Below, in pieces: positions 15,781 to 26,100 of a stretch of 56,918 nt of DNA. Every line of letters begins with the position of its first letter. The first letter of the stretch is position 1. The DNA is from Oribacterium sp. KHPX15 (GTDB taxonomy: Bacteria; Bacillota; Clostridia; Lachnospirales; Lachnospiraceae). Position numbers and translations under genes: made by a program. Under the pieces are notes generated by a model. The model made no database searches and was not told where the DNA came from. It saw nothing but the letters and a program-made list of their open reading frames with translations. Where the stretch lies: contig NZ_FNRG01000026.1 in assembly GCF_900107835.1 (NCBI RefSeq), positions 1 to 56,918 of the forward strand. The letters are read 5' to 3'.

Positions 15781-17070
15781 TTATCCCTTCTTATCCCACA
15801 TTGTTGGCTTCTGTGCTATCTGTTCGTAATCATTTACAAGGCTTGCCAGCAGCCGCTTATAGGTTGTAGTTTTTGTATCATCCGGTGTTGCTTTTATCCA
15901 GTCAAAGTAGTGAGACATGTAGTCTGTAGCCCAGGCATCATAAGCATCAACCCGGATTTGTCCCGGCTCAAGATTCTTTATACATGCATGATAAAGATTT
16001 TCAATCTGGGCCTCTGTAAAATCCTTGTAAGTTGCCATGTAAAAGATCGGATAAACCGTCTCATCAGCTCTCTTTTCGGCAAGCTCTTCAGCATTAGCGG
16101 CTTCTTCTACCACTTCATCAACGGTAAAGACCTCTTCTTCCTTATCCATATCCATGATATCCTGAGAGAAAAATGACTCTTCAAGGGTCATCTGATGAGG
16201 TTCTGTATCATCGATGATGTTGTCAAAGTTACCATTATACTCTGAATCCAGTATGCTCTGGGTTTCCTTCAACTCTCCACTGGTCTTTGCAAGCATCAGG
16301 AATTTAATACGCACAGGACGACGGTATTTTTTTCCCATGGCATCGGTTTTCAACGCTTCGTACGCAATTTTTATATCTGTATAATGATTTATCTCTTCCC
16401 TCGCAGGAGCAAGTACATCTCTTTCAAAAAATGAGAACTTAGACCAGCTCTTAGGGATCTTCGCTACATTTTTTCCTTTTTTATTCGGATCCGGTTCCCA
16501 ATCCGCTATCTTCCTCATAAAGTCATTGTCCGTACCTGTTCCAAGCTCAAATGTCCAGGTCTTATTATTGAACTGATAGGATCTCAAAAGATCAAAGATT
16601 CTCGGACTGTACTTATGTGTCATAAGAGAAGTCTCTTCAAGACGGGGGGCAATGTAATACTTTTCCTTGTCTGTCATAAGGTTATAGAGAAACGGAAACA
16701 TATCCTCATGGAACTTTATCTCAACATCACCGCTTCCGGGATCCATATGCACAACATTAAGCCAGTGGACCATTGCTTCCTTACCGCTTTCCAATGTTAT
16801 CCACCAGGTTTTCTGTCCTATATCATTGAGTATTGCCTTTGTATTGGTATAGCTCAGCTTATTGGCTGATGCACTGCGATGTATGATCTGCTGAAACTCG
16901 CTGCAGTTAAAGGTATATACCGTGTTGATATCATCCGTGGGTTTTATCTTGGAGATGAGGTAATTTACGGCTTTACTTTCAACCAATGTAAGCGAGAATT
17001 TTCCCTCCTGAACCATCTTTGTGCTTTTGGCAACCTTTTGCTTTCGAGCTTTTTCTATACTGTGACCCAT
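15781..17070 (-). CDS. Rep_3-family replication initiator protein
   Basis: A 429-residue initiator of the Rep_3 (RepB/RepE-like, PF01051) type with two winged-helix domains. The opening (QEGKFSLTLVESKAVNYLIS) and the second winged helix (FFERDVLAPAREEINHYTDI followed by the basic GKKYRRPVRIKF) are typical. Residues 290-430 are a further acidic C-terminal extension not usual in small plasmid Rep proteins. It should bind the iterons immediately upstream (17107-18222) to open the origin. AGGAG precedes the start. The next gene is coupled to its stop codon. One inverted iteron at 17155-17177 lies in its promoter region, which suggests autoregulation. Confidence 0.9.
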   Translation of the reverse strand: MGHSIEKARKQKVAKSTKMVQEGKFSLTLVESKAVNYLISKIKPTDDINTVYTFNCSEFQQIIHRSASANKLSYTNTKAILNDIGQKTWWITLESGKEAMVHWLNVVHMDPGSGDVEIKFHEDMFPFLYNLMTDKEKYYIAPRLEETSLMTHKYSPRIFDLLRSYQFNNKTWTFELGTGTDNDFMRKIADWEPDPNKKGKNVAKIPKSWSKFSFFERDVLAPAREEINHYTDIKIAYEALKTDAMGKKYRRPVRIKFLMLAKTSGELKETQSILDSEYNGNFDNIIDDTEPHQMTLEESFFSQDIMDMDKEEEVFTVDEVVEEAANAEELAEKRADETVYPIFYMATYKDFTEAQIENLYHACIKNLEPGQIRVDAYDAWATDYMSHYFDWIKATPDDTKTTTYKRLLASLVNDYEQIAQKPTMWDKKG

Positions 17071-17106
17071 AAAAATAAAAACTCCTGTAATTCGTTGAAT
17101 TCCTGA

Positions 17107-18222
17107 ACGGAATTTTACTCAACCTTCGTTTAACATACCATTAGTGTTCTTCTCGGAAAGTTGAGTGATCGTACGGATTATTCTCTCTTATTAATTAAAT
17201 TCTATTGTAAAATAAGATAAAGTGTATTTCAATGATTCTGATACCGTAAGTTAACTCAACTTTTACGTATTTTTGCTCAACCTTCCGTAATTTCACTCAC
17301 TTTTCGGCAGGCTTTTTACGTAAATTCTCTTTAATTTCCGTATGCGAACTCAACTTTCACTTGATGCTGTACTCCTAAAGGCGTATCTTCTCCGTATATT
17401 TACTCAACCTTCAGAATTTCGAGCGCTGCGGATATTATTTACCGTAAATTTACTATACTTTCATCAGTTCAAAAACACTATTGCCGTATAATAACTCAAC
17501 TTTTGCTATAAATCTACCGTCAAATCTCTCAATTTCAGGCAGGGTATTCCGTAATATTTGCCAACACTTCCGTAAAATCACTCAACTTTTTATACCGGGT
17601 TTATTCTGATTCACCGTAAACTTAATCAATCTTCTATTTAATTCCCGTAAATTTACTCAACTTTTCTAATGATTTCAGACATTTTGGTTACTTCCTGACT
17701 ATGGAAGATACCGTACATTTACTCAACTCCAGACATATTCTTTATCTGAAAAACCCGTGATTTTACGTGCTTTTTTCTTATAGTTTAAGGAACCGTATAA
17801 TCACTCAACCTTTTTTATCTGTCTTTTACAGGTTTACCGTAAAACAAATCACATTTCATAATATGTTTCCGTAAATTTACTCACCTTTTATATTGATGTC
17901 CGGCTTTTCAGCTGCTTTATATATAGAAAAGATACCGTATAATTCCTCAACTTTACCGTAATTTCAAGCTTTTTACCGTATAAAAACTCAATATTTACGT
18001 ACTATCACTCACTGTTTAACGTATTTATACTCTCTTTTCTCCGTATATCTACTCTCTTTTCAACGTACGTATACTCAACTCTGACGGTATTTCTTCTATA
18101 AGATAATAAAATAAATAAAATATATATATATTAATATTATCTACTACTACAATATGGTTCTCAGACCGTAAATTTACTTAACTTTCAAGGCTATGTAGTT
18201 GTAGTAGTTGTCTTACACGTAT
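17107..18222. repeat. iteron array: candidate origin of replication
   Basis: About 28 degenerate copies of a 20-22-bp direct repeat, consensus CCGTAAATTTACTCAACTTT, all in plus orientation except one inverted copy at 17155-17177. The C of the CGT core falls at 17245, 17266, 17286, 17319, 17339, 17393, 17443, 17485, 17518, 17550, 17571, 17615, 17646, 17712, 17756, 17794, 17838, 17870, 17936, 17957, 17977, 17998, 18020, 18042, 18064, 18085, 18167 and 18218. Most steps are close to 21, 32, 43, 54 or 65 bp, multiples of one helical turn. The copies from 17936 to 18085 are uninterrupted tandem. Rep is transcribed away on one side and parB toward the array on the other. No gene lies in 17071-18420. 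Confidence 0.9.
18096..18142. other. AT-rich segment, candidate DNA-unwinding element
   Basis: A run of nearly pure A and T next to the tandem end of the iteron array, flanked by CTACTACTACA at 18141-18151 and GTAGTTGTAGTAG near 18196, which form an imperfect inverted pair. Position beside tandem iterons fits an origin melting site; this is inference. Confidence 0.5.
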
Positions 18223-18283
18223 ATTGTTTCTTTAAATTCTGTAATCGAACAAGGATTATACTGTTTTGACTCAATCCTCTGAT

Positions 18284-18328
18284 TAAAAAAACACCAATGA
18301 ACGAAGTCTGTCTTCTTTCATTGGTGTT
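18284..18328 (-). terminator. terminator of the parA-parB operon
   Basis: AACACCAATGAACGAAG (18290-18306) pairs with CTTCTTTCATTGGTGTT (18312-18328) with one mismatch, followed on the minus strand by seven T's. It lies about 90 bp after the parB stop and separates the partition genes from the origin. Confidence 0.85.
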
Positions 18329-18420
18329 CTATGTTTTGAAACTTCTGTACCTGAATCAATTATTTTGTGAATTCGGGTAATGCATAAACCTGAACCTCAT
18401 CATGGCCGGAATACAAATTC

Positions 18421-19641
18421 CTATACATCAGAAATCAGGGACTGCAGATCATCAATTATGGTTCTGATCTTTTGTACATCATTCTTACTGAACTGATATC
18501 CTCTCTTCTCTTTACGTTTTACCAGTTTTATAACGTTGTCATTTATTTTGGATATCATTTCATTTACAGCTATTGGAGCTGAAATACCTATGGATTTATT
18601 GAGCTGTTCCTCATCGGCTTCTTTGGCTTCTTTAAGGATCTTATGGTATTTATCAGCTTTTTCCTTAGCTCTTCTCAGCTGTGCCTGAGTATTGATAAGT
18701 TCAAGTGAAGAGCTTTCGTCGGTTTCCTGATCGCTGTTAACCAGAGATTCTAGTTCCAGGGTTTTGTTCTTCAACCTCAGGATTTCGTTCTCCTGTTCCT
18801 TGAGCTTTTGCTCATTTTCGCGAAGTTTTTCTTCTGTAGCTTTCTGTGCGGCCTGACGTTCTTCATCCTGAGATTTTAACTGCTGATATTCGTCTTCGGT
18901 TACTGCTTCGCCATGTTCATTAATATAATTCAATATATAGTTCTGAACATCTATGCTTCGTGATGCATACTGGTTTGCTTGATTAATAGAAATCTTTTCT
19001 TCATCAAGCAATGTCTGGAGACCGACGATGAGATTCTTGTTGATGGAATCATACTTTCTTATCTGTCTTGAAGAAATTGAGAGTTTCTCTGCTATCCTGT
19101 CATACAGCTTTTTTTCGATGCCTCTGCTCTGAAGGAGTTCCATAAGTCTGGAAACTCTTTTTCTCATATCTCCCGGATGTGAAGACTCTGATACAGCATC
19201 ATAGTTCATAAGGAGATTTAACTCCTCAAGTTCTGTCCAGGGGATATCGTCCCTGAGGATCAATGCCGGAAGCTTTCTGTGCATGAAAGAAGGGTTTCTT
19301 TCAAGAATAAGAGAAAATGCCGCATATCTTCTGTGTCCGGAAATGATTATATAGTTACCGGTTGCCTTACCTGTTCTCTCCTCTCCGCCGTCAAACTCTC
19401 TTGCTACAACGATGGCTGACTGAAATCCGTTTCTTTCGATGTTTTCCGAGAATATATCAATATCTGTATCGTCAATATCTCTGTTGTTAGGGAAGGTGAC
19501 CAGTTTTTCGTACTGGATCATTTCAATCTTTGAACCGTTACCGAGGTCAAGACTTACTGTATCAAGCTTCTTTTGTGTATTTTGAAATAATATAGCCGCG
19601 TTGTTATATCCAAGGGGTGCGGCATCTTTTTTTGCTGCCAT
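18421..19641 (-). CDS. parB: ParB/Spo0J-family partition protein
   Basis: A 406-residue centromere-binding protein. The ParB/Sulfiredoxin-like domain is at about 45-165, with the nucleotide-binding motif ISGHRRYAA (the GxRR box) near 117-125. A helix-turn-helix region follows (about 170-225: KKLYDRIAEKLSISSRQIRK). Residues 255-345 are a long coiled coil rich in Glu, Lys and Gln. It should bind parS sites and be moved by ParA. The ATG has AGGAGGAG 4 bp upstream. It lies 114 bp after parA on the same strand. Confidence 0.9.
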   Translation of the reverse strand: MAAKKDAAPLGYNNAAILFQNTQKKLDTVSLDLGNGSKIEMIQYEKLVTFPNNRDIDDTDIDIFSENIERNGFQSAIVVAREFDGGEERTGKATGNYIIISGHRRYAAFSLILERNPSFMHRKLPALILRDDIPWTELEELNLLMNYDAVSESSHPGDMRKRVSRLMELLQSRGIEKKLYDRIAEKLSISSRQIRKYDSINKNLIVGLQTLLDEEKISINQANQYASRSIDVQNYILNYINEHGEAVTEDEYQQLKSQDEERQAAQKATEEKLRENEQKLKEQENEILRLKNKTLELESLVNSDQETDESSSLELINTQAQLRRAKEKADKYHKILKEAKEADEEQLNKSIGISAPIAVNEMISKINDNVIKLVKRKEKRGYQFSKNDVQKIRTIIDDLQSLISDV

Positions 19642-19666
19642 TTAACTCCTCCTAATTTGTAAATAC

Positions 19667-19706
19667 TTTTTTTTGAGCCTTAATATCCGAAACTAAGATG
19701 CAGATG
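19667..19706 (-). repeat. dispersed intergenic repeat, copy 3 (diverged)
   Basis: On the minus strand it reads CATCTGCATCTTAG, then GGATATTAAGGCTCAAAAAA. It matches copies 1 and 4 in the second half and less well in the first. It lies 25 bp upstream of the parB start, inside the parA-parB operon. Confidence 0.5.
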
Positions 19707-19755
19707 CGATCAACCTTGTTAAAGACTGTAATGCCATTCTTGTTTCGAAGAATTT

Positions 19756-20586
19756 TTAACGCTTATCCATCTCAAATCTTGTTTTGGCATTTGAGTATTT
19801 TCTGAGGAGTTTCTTGTAGTCATCCAGGTCGATCAAAGACAACTGCTGAGCGACATTTATGTAGTCGGTTCCTGCATTGGTCTTTTTATCGTAATAGTAA
19901 ATAGGCATATATCTGGAAAGTGATTCTGCGATATTGTTATCGTCTCTTATAACTGATTTTAATGCTATATTCTGGAACATTGCATCATATGCTGAATACT
20001 TCTGACGTACCAGAGTGGTTCTTGCCTTTACATGGGCAAGGAGTACACCTATGATCTGTAGTTCACTGTTATAATCTGCCTGAATTCTGTAATAGTCCTG
20101 GATTACGTCTGAAATTCCGTCATAAGAGAAGTTTGCAGAGTCAACCGGGATAAGTACGTAATCAGATGCTATCAATGACATATCCGAAAAGCTGTCGGCT
20201 GCAGGGTTATTGTCAATGATTATGGTGTCGTATTCTCCTTTTATCTTATCCAGAACTTCTTTAAGTCTGAAAAGATCCTTTTCCTGATAGCCGTTTGAAT
20301 AAAAGAACTGGTCCGGTCTTTTTACATGCTTGTTATTGGGAAGTACATCTACTCCGAATTCTGAATGTACCAGCACTTCTTCAAGTGTGGCATCACCGAA
20401 AAGCAAATCTGTTATGTCAGGATTTTCTTCGTTAAAAGCTCTGTATACCTGGCTTGAATTTCCCTGGCAGTCCATATCGACTATGAGGGATTTCTTTCCT
20501 ACAAGTGTGGGTACACACGCAAGTTCTACACAGCTGGTTGTCTTACCTACGCCGCCCTTTTTATTGAATGCACAAATAATGCTCAT
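19756..20586 (-). CDS. parA: ParA-family partition ATPase
   Basis: A 276-residue Walker-type ATPase of segregation systems. The deviant Walker A KKGGVGKTT (residues 8-16), the Walker A' loop LIVDMDCQGNSSQ (residues 34-46) and Walker B-like TIIIDNNPAADSF are present. There is no N-terminal DNA-binding extension, so it is the short (type Ib or chromosomal-like) form. It begins the partition operon and has CGGAGGAA upstream. About 1.05 kb of AT-rich non-coding DNA with large palindromes lies upstream of it, a likely place for centromere sites. Confidence 0.92.
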   Translation of the reverse strand: MSIICAFNKKGGVGKTTSCVELACVPTLVGKKSLIVDMDCQGNSSQVYRAFNEENPDITDLLFGDATLEEVLVHSEFGVDVLPNNKHVKRPDQFFYSNGYQEKDLFRLKEVLDKIKGEYDTIIIDNNPAADSFSDMSLIASDYVLIPVDSANFSYDGISDVIQDYYRIQADYNSELQIIGVLLAHVKARTTLVRQKYSAYDAMFQNIALKSVIRDDNNIAESLSRYMPIYYYDKKTNAGTDYINVAQQLSLIDLDDYKKLLRKYSNAKTRFEMDKR

Positions 20587-21105
20587 TTATTCCTCCGTAC
20601 AAACGTTCTATAAAATAACATATCACATTTATTGTACTATATTTTTTGCATAAATGAAATATTTTTGGTATAAATATTTTGATTGTTCTATTTCTGTTGA
20701 GATTTAGTCCTATACCTGTTTATATACAATTATTTATTTTCTAGATATTCTGCAGGAATAGATTTTGATTATAAACGTTTCTGATTTTTCATTTTTGAAT
20801 ATAGTCATTATATTGATTTGTATTTATCTGGATTAATTTGTGATTATATTATTTTGTTTTGATATGTTTGTATTTAATCTTAGGTTGTATTAAATCTTAA
20901 GTGGATAACAATAAAGGTCTGAATGTATTAATATTAAATTGTTGGTTTTAAAAACCGATTAATATTTAGTTTAAAGATCAGCGTTTTTGTTTTCTTATTA
21001 TCCTGATGTTGTTTTACATAATTGCTGTTTAAGAGTGATTTGATTTTTGTGTGATGATTTAATTATATTTCGGGATGAGTGAAGGTAGGTGATCGACTAA
21101 ACTAT

Positions 21106-21147
21106 GTGAACCGAGTTCAAGAACATGCGTTCGTGAACTCGGTTCAC
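21106..21147. promoter_or_regulatory. 42-bp nested palindrome, candidate parS or operator
   Basis: GTGAACCGAGTTCA (21106-21119) is the perfect reverse complement of TGAACTCGGTTCAC (21134-21147), and the centre holds a second dyad, GAAC-ATGC-GTTC. A shorter relative, TGAACCCGGTTCA, lies at 21408-21420. There is no T-run, so it is not a simple terminator. Its position between parA and a non-coding region fits a partition site. Confidence 0.55.
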
Positions 21148-21407
21148 ACTCGGTTTGCCGGATATTGAGTCAAAACAACTTTAACACAAAAATGAATTCG
21201 AAATTGATCAATATAAATATGATAAGTTTAGATTAAATAAACACTGAATGACGATGTGATTATTTCACCTTTAATCTCTATGTCTGCAACATAATATTCG
21301 AATAATATATTACAAACAGATTTTCTTCAAATAAATATATTAGTAATATAAATGTATAGTGATCAAATAAATATATATAATAATAGAGAAGAGAGATGTG
21401 ACAAGTT

Positions 21408-21420
21408 TGAACCCGGTTCA
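21408..21420. promoter_or_regulatory. palindrome TGAACCCGGTTCA
   Basis: A 13-bp odd-length palindrome, TGAACC-C-GGTTCA, related to the arms of the 21106-21147 palindrome. The same 13 bases occur at 38435-38447 after the ProX-like gene, where A and T tracts make it a terminator. Confidence 0.45.
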
Positions 21421-21641
21421 CAAACGAGCGTTCTGAATATAATTAAACACATATGTTATAAATGTAAAATAATTATAAAGTTTATAAAATATTTAGCGTA
21501 AAATGATGGATGACAGTAGCGTGAAACATAGAAATATTGAAGAGAATAAGAAGAATCAAAGCACAATATAATGATATTAAAAAGGTTCATGATACAATAT
21601 ATAGTGTTTAAGAAAACTGTGAAACATTTTTATCCATTGCG

Positions 21642-21707
21642 TGAAACAAAGGTTATGACTGCGCTGTAGGAGCCATCGAAATGGTTAATGTGATGGGGCA
21701 GATCTGA
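21642..21707 (+). pseudogene. 3' fragment of a second ribH (lumazine synthase) gene
   Basis: Read on the plus strand this encodes [20 protein letters not shown] and a stop, which is the C-terminus of lumazine synthase with one change (Gly for Glu) relative to the intact ribH at 42561-43034. About eight silent or single-base differences separate the two, so it is not a recent copy. The codon in the place of the preceding Gly is TGA and upstream sequence is unrelated. It is a remnant of a lost or disrupted ribH copy at the edge of the NRPS island. Confidence 0.85.
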
Positions 21708-21711
21708 TGAG

Positions 21712-21760
21712 CCTGGGGGACGGAAAAGTCATATCAAATAGCATTTTTCCGTCTCCCTGG
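21712..21760. other. large hairpin after the ribH fragment
   Basis: CCTGGGGGACGGAAAA (21712-21727) pairs with TTTTCCGTCTCCCTGG (21745-21760) with one mismatch and one wobble. It directly follows the ribH fragment and lies between it and the MATE gene, ending convergently. It has no clean T-run, but such a stem could still end transcription from both sides. Confidence 0.5.
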
Positions 21761-21821
21761 TCCATTATCAAATAAGAATACGACAATTTTGTTTTTATGA
21801 GCAGCAAGCTTACATATTCAG

Positions 21822-23180
21822 TTAACGATTCTTCGATAGCTCTGGTGAGGGGCCGCAGTATTCGTTTTTGCGTGTGATAAAGAAAAAAATCGCAATCATA
21901 GCTGCCAAAAGCTCTGTGACCGCCTGAGCAAGCCATAAGCCGTCTGTACCGAGAAACTCAGGCAAGACTAAAATCAACACCGTCTGAATAATAAAGGTTC
22001 TGAAAAAAGCCAGGAGCCCGGATACTAATCCATTATTGAGTCCGGTAAAATAAGCGGAAGCATATTCGTTAAAGCCCTGGAGCAGAAAAGCAAAGGCATA
22101 CATACTCAGTGCGTGGATTGACAGTCTATAGACCGTCTCATCATAGCCGACGTAAATTTTGGAGATCGCAGGCGCGGTGACCCGTGCCAGGACAAACATC
22201 AACATGCCGAAAACAATGTTCAGTATGAGTCCCTTTTTCAGCAGGTTTTTCAGTTCCGGGTAATTTTGCGCGCCAAAGTGGTAACCTACGATGGAGGTGG
22301 TTTGCATTGCCAGACCATAAAATACAGAGGCGAAAATCCCCTCGACAAAGATTGTCACACCATAAGCTGCAACACCATCCTCGCCCAGCATTCTGAGCAG
22401 CTGAAAATTGTAAAGGGCAAAAATCAGCGATGTCGACATGTCATTAACCATCTCGGAGGATCCGTTTCCACAGGCTTTCAAAAGCGGTATAAGCTGAACT
22501 CGTCCCTTGCAAAAGTGAATGGAACTCGAATTCGGTCTTGCAAAGTAAATCAGGGGAATCAGGCCGTTCAGACAGGCACCGATTCCGGTGGCTACGGCAG
22601 CACCTACCATTCCCCAATGAAAAACGGCCACAAAGAGCCAATCGAACAACAGATTGCTGAACAGGTTCCCAAGAGAGATGTAAAATCCTAGTTTCGGCTT
22701 TTCAGCTGTGATCAGGATGCTCTGAAAGGTGTAACCTAAAATCATGATGGGCAGAAACAGGAAGAGGGTATGGCCGTAAGGAAGTCCGTATTCCAGAATC
22801 TCCGGTGTTGCGCCGATCAGCACTGCTACCGGGCGCAAAAACCATATGCCGAGCACGGTCATCAAGACACCTATTATGACCGCTGTCTTGATGATTGCGG
22901 TGAAATAACGATTGGCGTTCTCCGGCTTTCCGTTGCCCAGCTCAGCTGCAATCAGCGCGCTTCCTCCCGAACCGAACATATAGCCGACCATGGACAGAAG
23001 CAGCTGAAATGGATAGATGATATTTATAGCGGAAAAACCTGTCTTGCCTATGTAGTTTGAGACAAAGTAACCGTCAACCACATCATAGGTTATGGAGATC
23101 AAGATCATGCCGATGGTCGGCATGGCAAAGAGCAGCAGCTTTGTGTAGGTAAAATGATCGGATAGCTTAATCTCTTTCAT
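21822..23180 (-). CDS. MATE-family multidrug/metabolite exporter
   Basis: A 452-residue integral membrane protein with about 12 hydrophobic segments and the two-lobed pattern of MATE antiporters; the opening (LLLFAMPTIGMILISITYDVVDGYFVSNYIG) and the second-lobe motif GLAMQTTSIVGYHFGAQNY are typical. It should export a small molecule using a Na+ or H+ gradient. The ATG at 23180 has GGGAGGAAAAAG before it and overlaps the NRPS stop by 14 bp, so the two are coupled and it probably exports the NRPS product. The in-frame upstream start at 23204 lies inside the NRPS gene. GC content is higher than in surrounding genes. Confidence 0.9.
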   Translation of the reverse strand: MKEIKLSDHFTYTKLLLFAMPTIGMILISITYDVVDGYFVSNYIGKTGFSAINIIYPFQLLLSMVGYMFGSGGSALIAAELGNGKPENANRYFTAIIKTAVIIGVLMTVLGIWFLRPVAVLIGATPEILEYGLPYGHTLFLFLPIMILGYTFQSILITAEKPKLGFYISLGNLFSNLLFDWLFVAVFHWGMVGAAVATGIGACLNGLIPLIYFARPNSSSIHFCKGRVQLIPLLKACGNGSSEMVNDMSTSLIFALYNFQLLRMLGEDGVAAYGVTIFVEGIFASVFYGLAMQTTSIVGYHFGAQNYPELKNLLKKGLILNIVFGMLMFVLARVTAPAISKIYVGYDETVYRLSIHALSMYAFAFLLQGFNEYASAYFTGLNNGLVSGLLAFFRTFIIQTVLILVLPEFLGTDGLWLAQAVTELLAAMIAIFFFITRKNEYCGPSPELSKNR

Positions 23181-26100
23181 CTTTTTCCTCCCACTCGTCT
23201 GCACCTTCCAGCACTATACGTTCAAAATGGTCTATATAACGGTCATGGAAATCTCGTATTTTTTCTTCCGAGAAGCAATTGGCAGCCCATTCTATTTCGG
23301 AATCAAAAAGGCCGCTGTTATCGTCGTTTTCCAGGAATTCCAACTCCAGACGCGCACCGGGAGCATGGTGACGGTTTTCCAGTTCAATCTGCAATGGATA
23401 CAGAGATGCAAGCTCGTCGGCATTCATGTTCTGCTGGTAGTTAACCTCCATAGGATCGTTGTAAAATGCGGAATCCTGAGCGGCAAAATAGTCATAGCTG
23501 CAGTGGGAGATACCATCCGCTACCTGCCGTTTTATTTCGACAATCAGCTCCTCCAGGCTGTGTATCTGATTCATGTGGACACCAACCGGCAGATTTTTTA
23601 TCAGCATTCCTACGGAATCGGACGCAAAGCTGCCGAGACGATTGTTGAAGATCCAGTTGGTCATGATGTCATTCCTGCCGCTGGTCTCATGCAGGGTTAA
23701 AATGGCCGCAGCAATAGCTATGACACTTCTTGTGGTGTTCAGCCGTTTTTCAGCCTCCTCAAGATCAGAAGCGTCAAAGGGGAAACGGATTACGCGGCCT
23801 GCCGCCGTGGGAACGGATTCCTCCCTATCCGGTTCGGGAATATGGCACCAGTCATATCCGTCATATTTTTTCTCAAAATAATCCTTGTCCTCCAGATACT
23901 TCGGCGACTTGCGAATATTGTCTTCATTGTTAAGGTATGCACAGTAATAGTCGGGGGGTAGCGGCTCGCCGTGATAAGCTTTGACTATACTGGACATGAT
24001 TAGACCGATACAGGCCCCGTCCATTGCCAGGTGGTGGACATCATAGAAGAGATAGCTGTATCGTCCGGTAAGGAACATGCGTACCCGCAGCAGTGGTGAG
24101 TTGAACATAGGGAAGGGCTTAACCAATTCGTCCTTCATGTGGATAATGTCCATATCGGTGCACGTTTCAAACTGAATTTCGGGAAGCATATCCGGGCAAT
24201 AGGTCTGGATCAGTTCCCCTTGCTCGTCAAATCCAATTTTCATCGACAGAGCAGGATGATGATGAATGGCCTGATTGACCGCTTTCCGCAGGCGTTCAGG
24301 ATCTATCTTTCGATTAAAGCGGAACAGATAGTACATATTGTTCCACATAGTGGAATGGGTCTTTGCAAACTGATAATCAATAAGCTTTGTCTGCATGGCG
24401 CTGAGATAGTGAGGTTTTTTCCGCGCCTGTGCTTCGATTTCATCCAGACTCATCCCTTTTTCCGTTTTCAGAAGCATGGCGGCGATGCGTTCGATGCTTC
24501 GCAGCGAATAGATGTCTGCACTGGTCACGCCGTAATCCATAAGTTTTGAAGTCAGGACCATGCTTCGCAGCGAATCTCCGCCCAGCTCAAAGAAATCATC
24601 TTCTACACTGATCTGATCAGGCTTCAGGTTCAGAACCTCAGCAAAGGTATCCAGCAGCATGCGCTCAGTATCATTCCGCGGAGCGGTCACATTCCGTTCA
24701 TTCTGAGTTGGCTGTGGATCGGGAAGAGCCTTTTTGTCTACCTTACCGTTTACAGTCTCCGGGAGTCTGTCCATCTGTATAATGACCGACGGGATCATGT
24801 AATCCGGCAGTCGTTTGCCCATAAAGGCCTTTAGCTCGTCCAGATTGACTGAATCCGCAGAGGTAATATAACCCGCAAGGTAATCCGTGTCGCCATGGCA
24901 GAGCTTAACGGCACTACCCTTGATATCGGGGTAGCTGCCCATGACACGTTCGATTTCGTCAAGCTCGATGCGAAAGCCTCTCAGCTTAACTTGATTGTCG
25001 ATTCGACCCAAGATACAGATACGTCCGTCCTCCGTCCATGAGGCGAGATCACCACTGTGATAGGCGCGCATACCTCGATAGGTAAAAAATGCCTTAGCTG
25101 TTTTGTCCGGCAGATTTACATAGCCGCGCCCGACGCAGGCTCCGCAGATAATCAGCTCGCCCTTCTCACCGACGTCAAGGCTGTTTCCATCGGCATCCAT
25201 GACAAAGAATTGCGTGTTAACGATGGGGCCACCAATGGTAACCTCTTCATCCGGCCTCATTACGACGGCCGCACACCCCATGGCACACTCGGTCGGTCCG
25301 TATACGTTCATAATCACGCTGTCTTCCCGCAGGGCGCGCAGCTTCATGTACAGATTCTTCGGGAAGGCCTCCGAACCGACATCGTAGAACTCAATCTGTC
25401 TGAGCGCCTGAGCGCACGCAGGTATCCCCACGATATTGGAGAGAAACGTTGGGGTGCAGGTGATGCCGTTGACGTGGTTGTCTTGGATTGTCTTTGCCAG
25501 AAGGAAGGGATCATGGATTTCCTCTGATGTCGCAAGGCACACGGTATTCCCATTGCATAGCGGTACAAATTGTTCCACGATCGAAACATCAAAGGAGAAT
25601 GCGGCCATCGCCAGTGTGATGCTGCCGGGTTGGGCGTAGTGCATGATTTCAACGGATTTTTCGTTTCGATGCACGTAATTAGCAAGATTTCCCTGTTCGA
25701 TCATGACGCCCTTGGGACGTCCAGTGGAGCCGGAGGTATAGATGCAGTAGGCCAGATCGCCGGACGCGATTCCCTCCGCCGAGGGATAGGTGTCATCAGT
25801 CTGTGTTTCAAGGATGTCCTCCACAGCCAGGACTTCAAAGCCGCCTTCGGACAGAGCCGTCCGTTCTTCGCACAGGTTTCTGCTTGTCAGCAGAATGGTG
25901 GCGGAGGCATCTTCCATGCTAAACAGAATTCGTTCATCCGGATAGGAAACAGTAAAGGGAAGAAAAGCCCCGTGTGCCTTCAACACGCCTTGCTCCGCTA
26001 CATAGGCAAATTCTGTACGTTCCAGCAATATGCCTACCAGAACGTCACGGCCAACACCTTTTTTGATAAGTAAATTGGCTACTATGTTGGAGAGACAATC

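Larger units (their letters stand above)
20587..21641. other. AT-rich non-coding region upstream of parA
   Basis: More than a kilobase without a credible gene on either strand. It contains the large palindromes described separately (21106-21147 and 21408-21420) and GTGAAACA-type sequences at 21521 and 21619 that match half of the usual chromosomal parS. It may hold the centromere of the replicon; nothing else was recognised in it. Confidence 0.45.

Noticed and set aside
17107-18222. CRISPR-like array
   Set aside because: Repeats are degenerate, all about 20 bp, often directly adjacent, without unique spacers of constant length and without cas genes; they are iterons beside a Rep gene.
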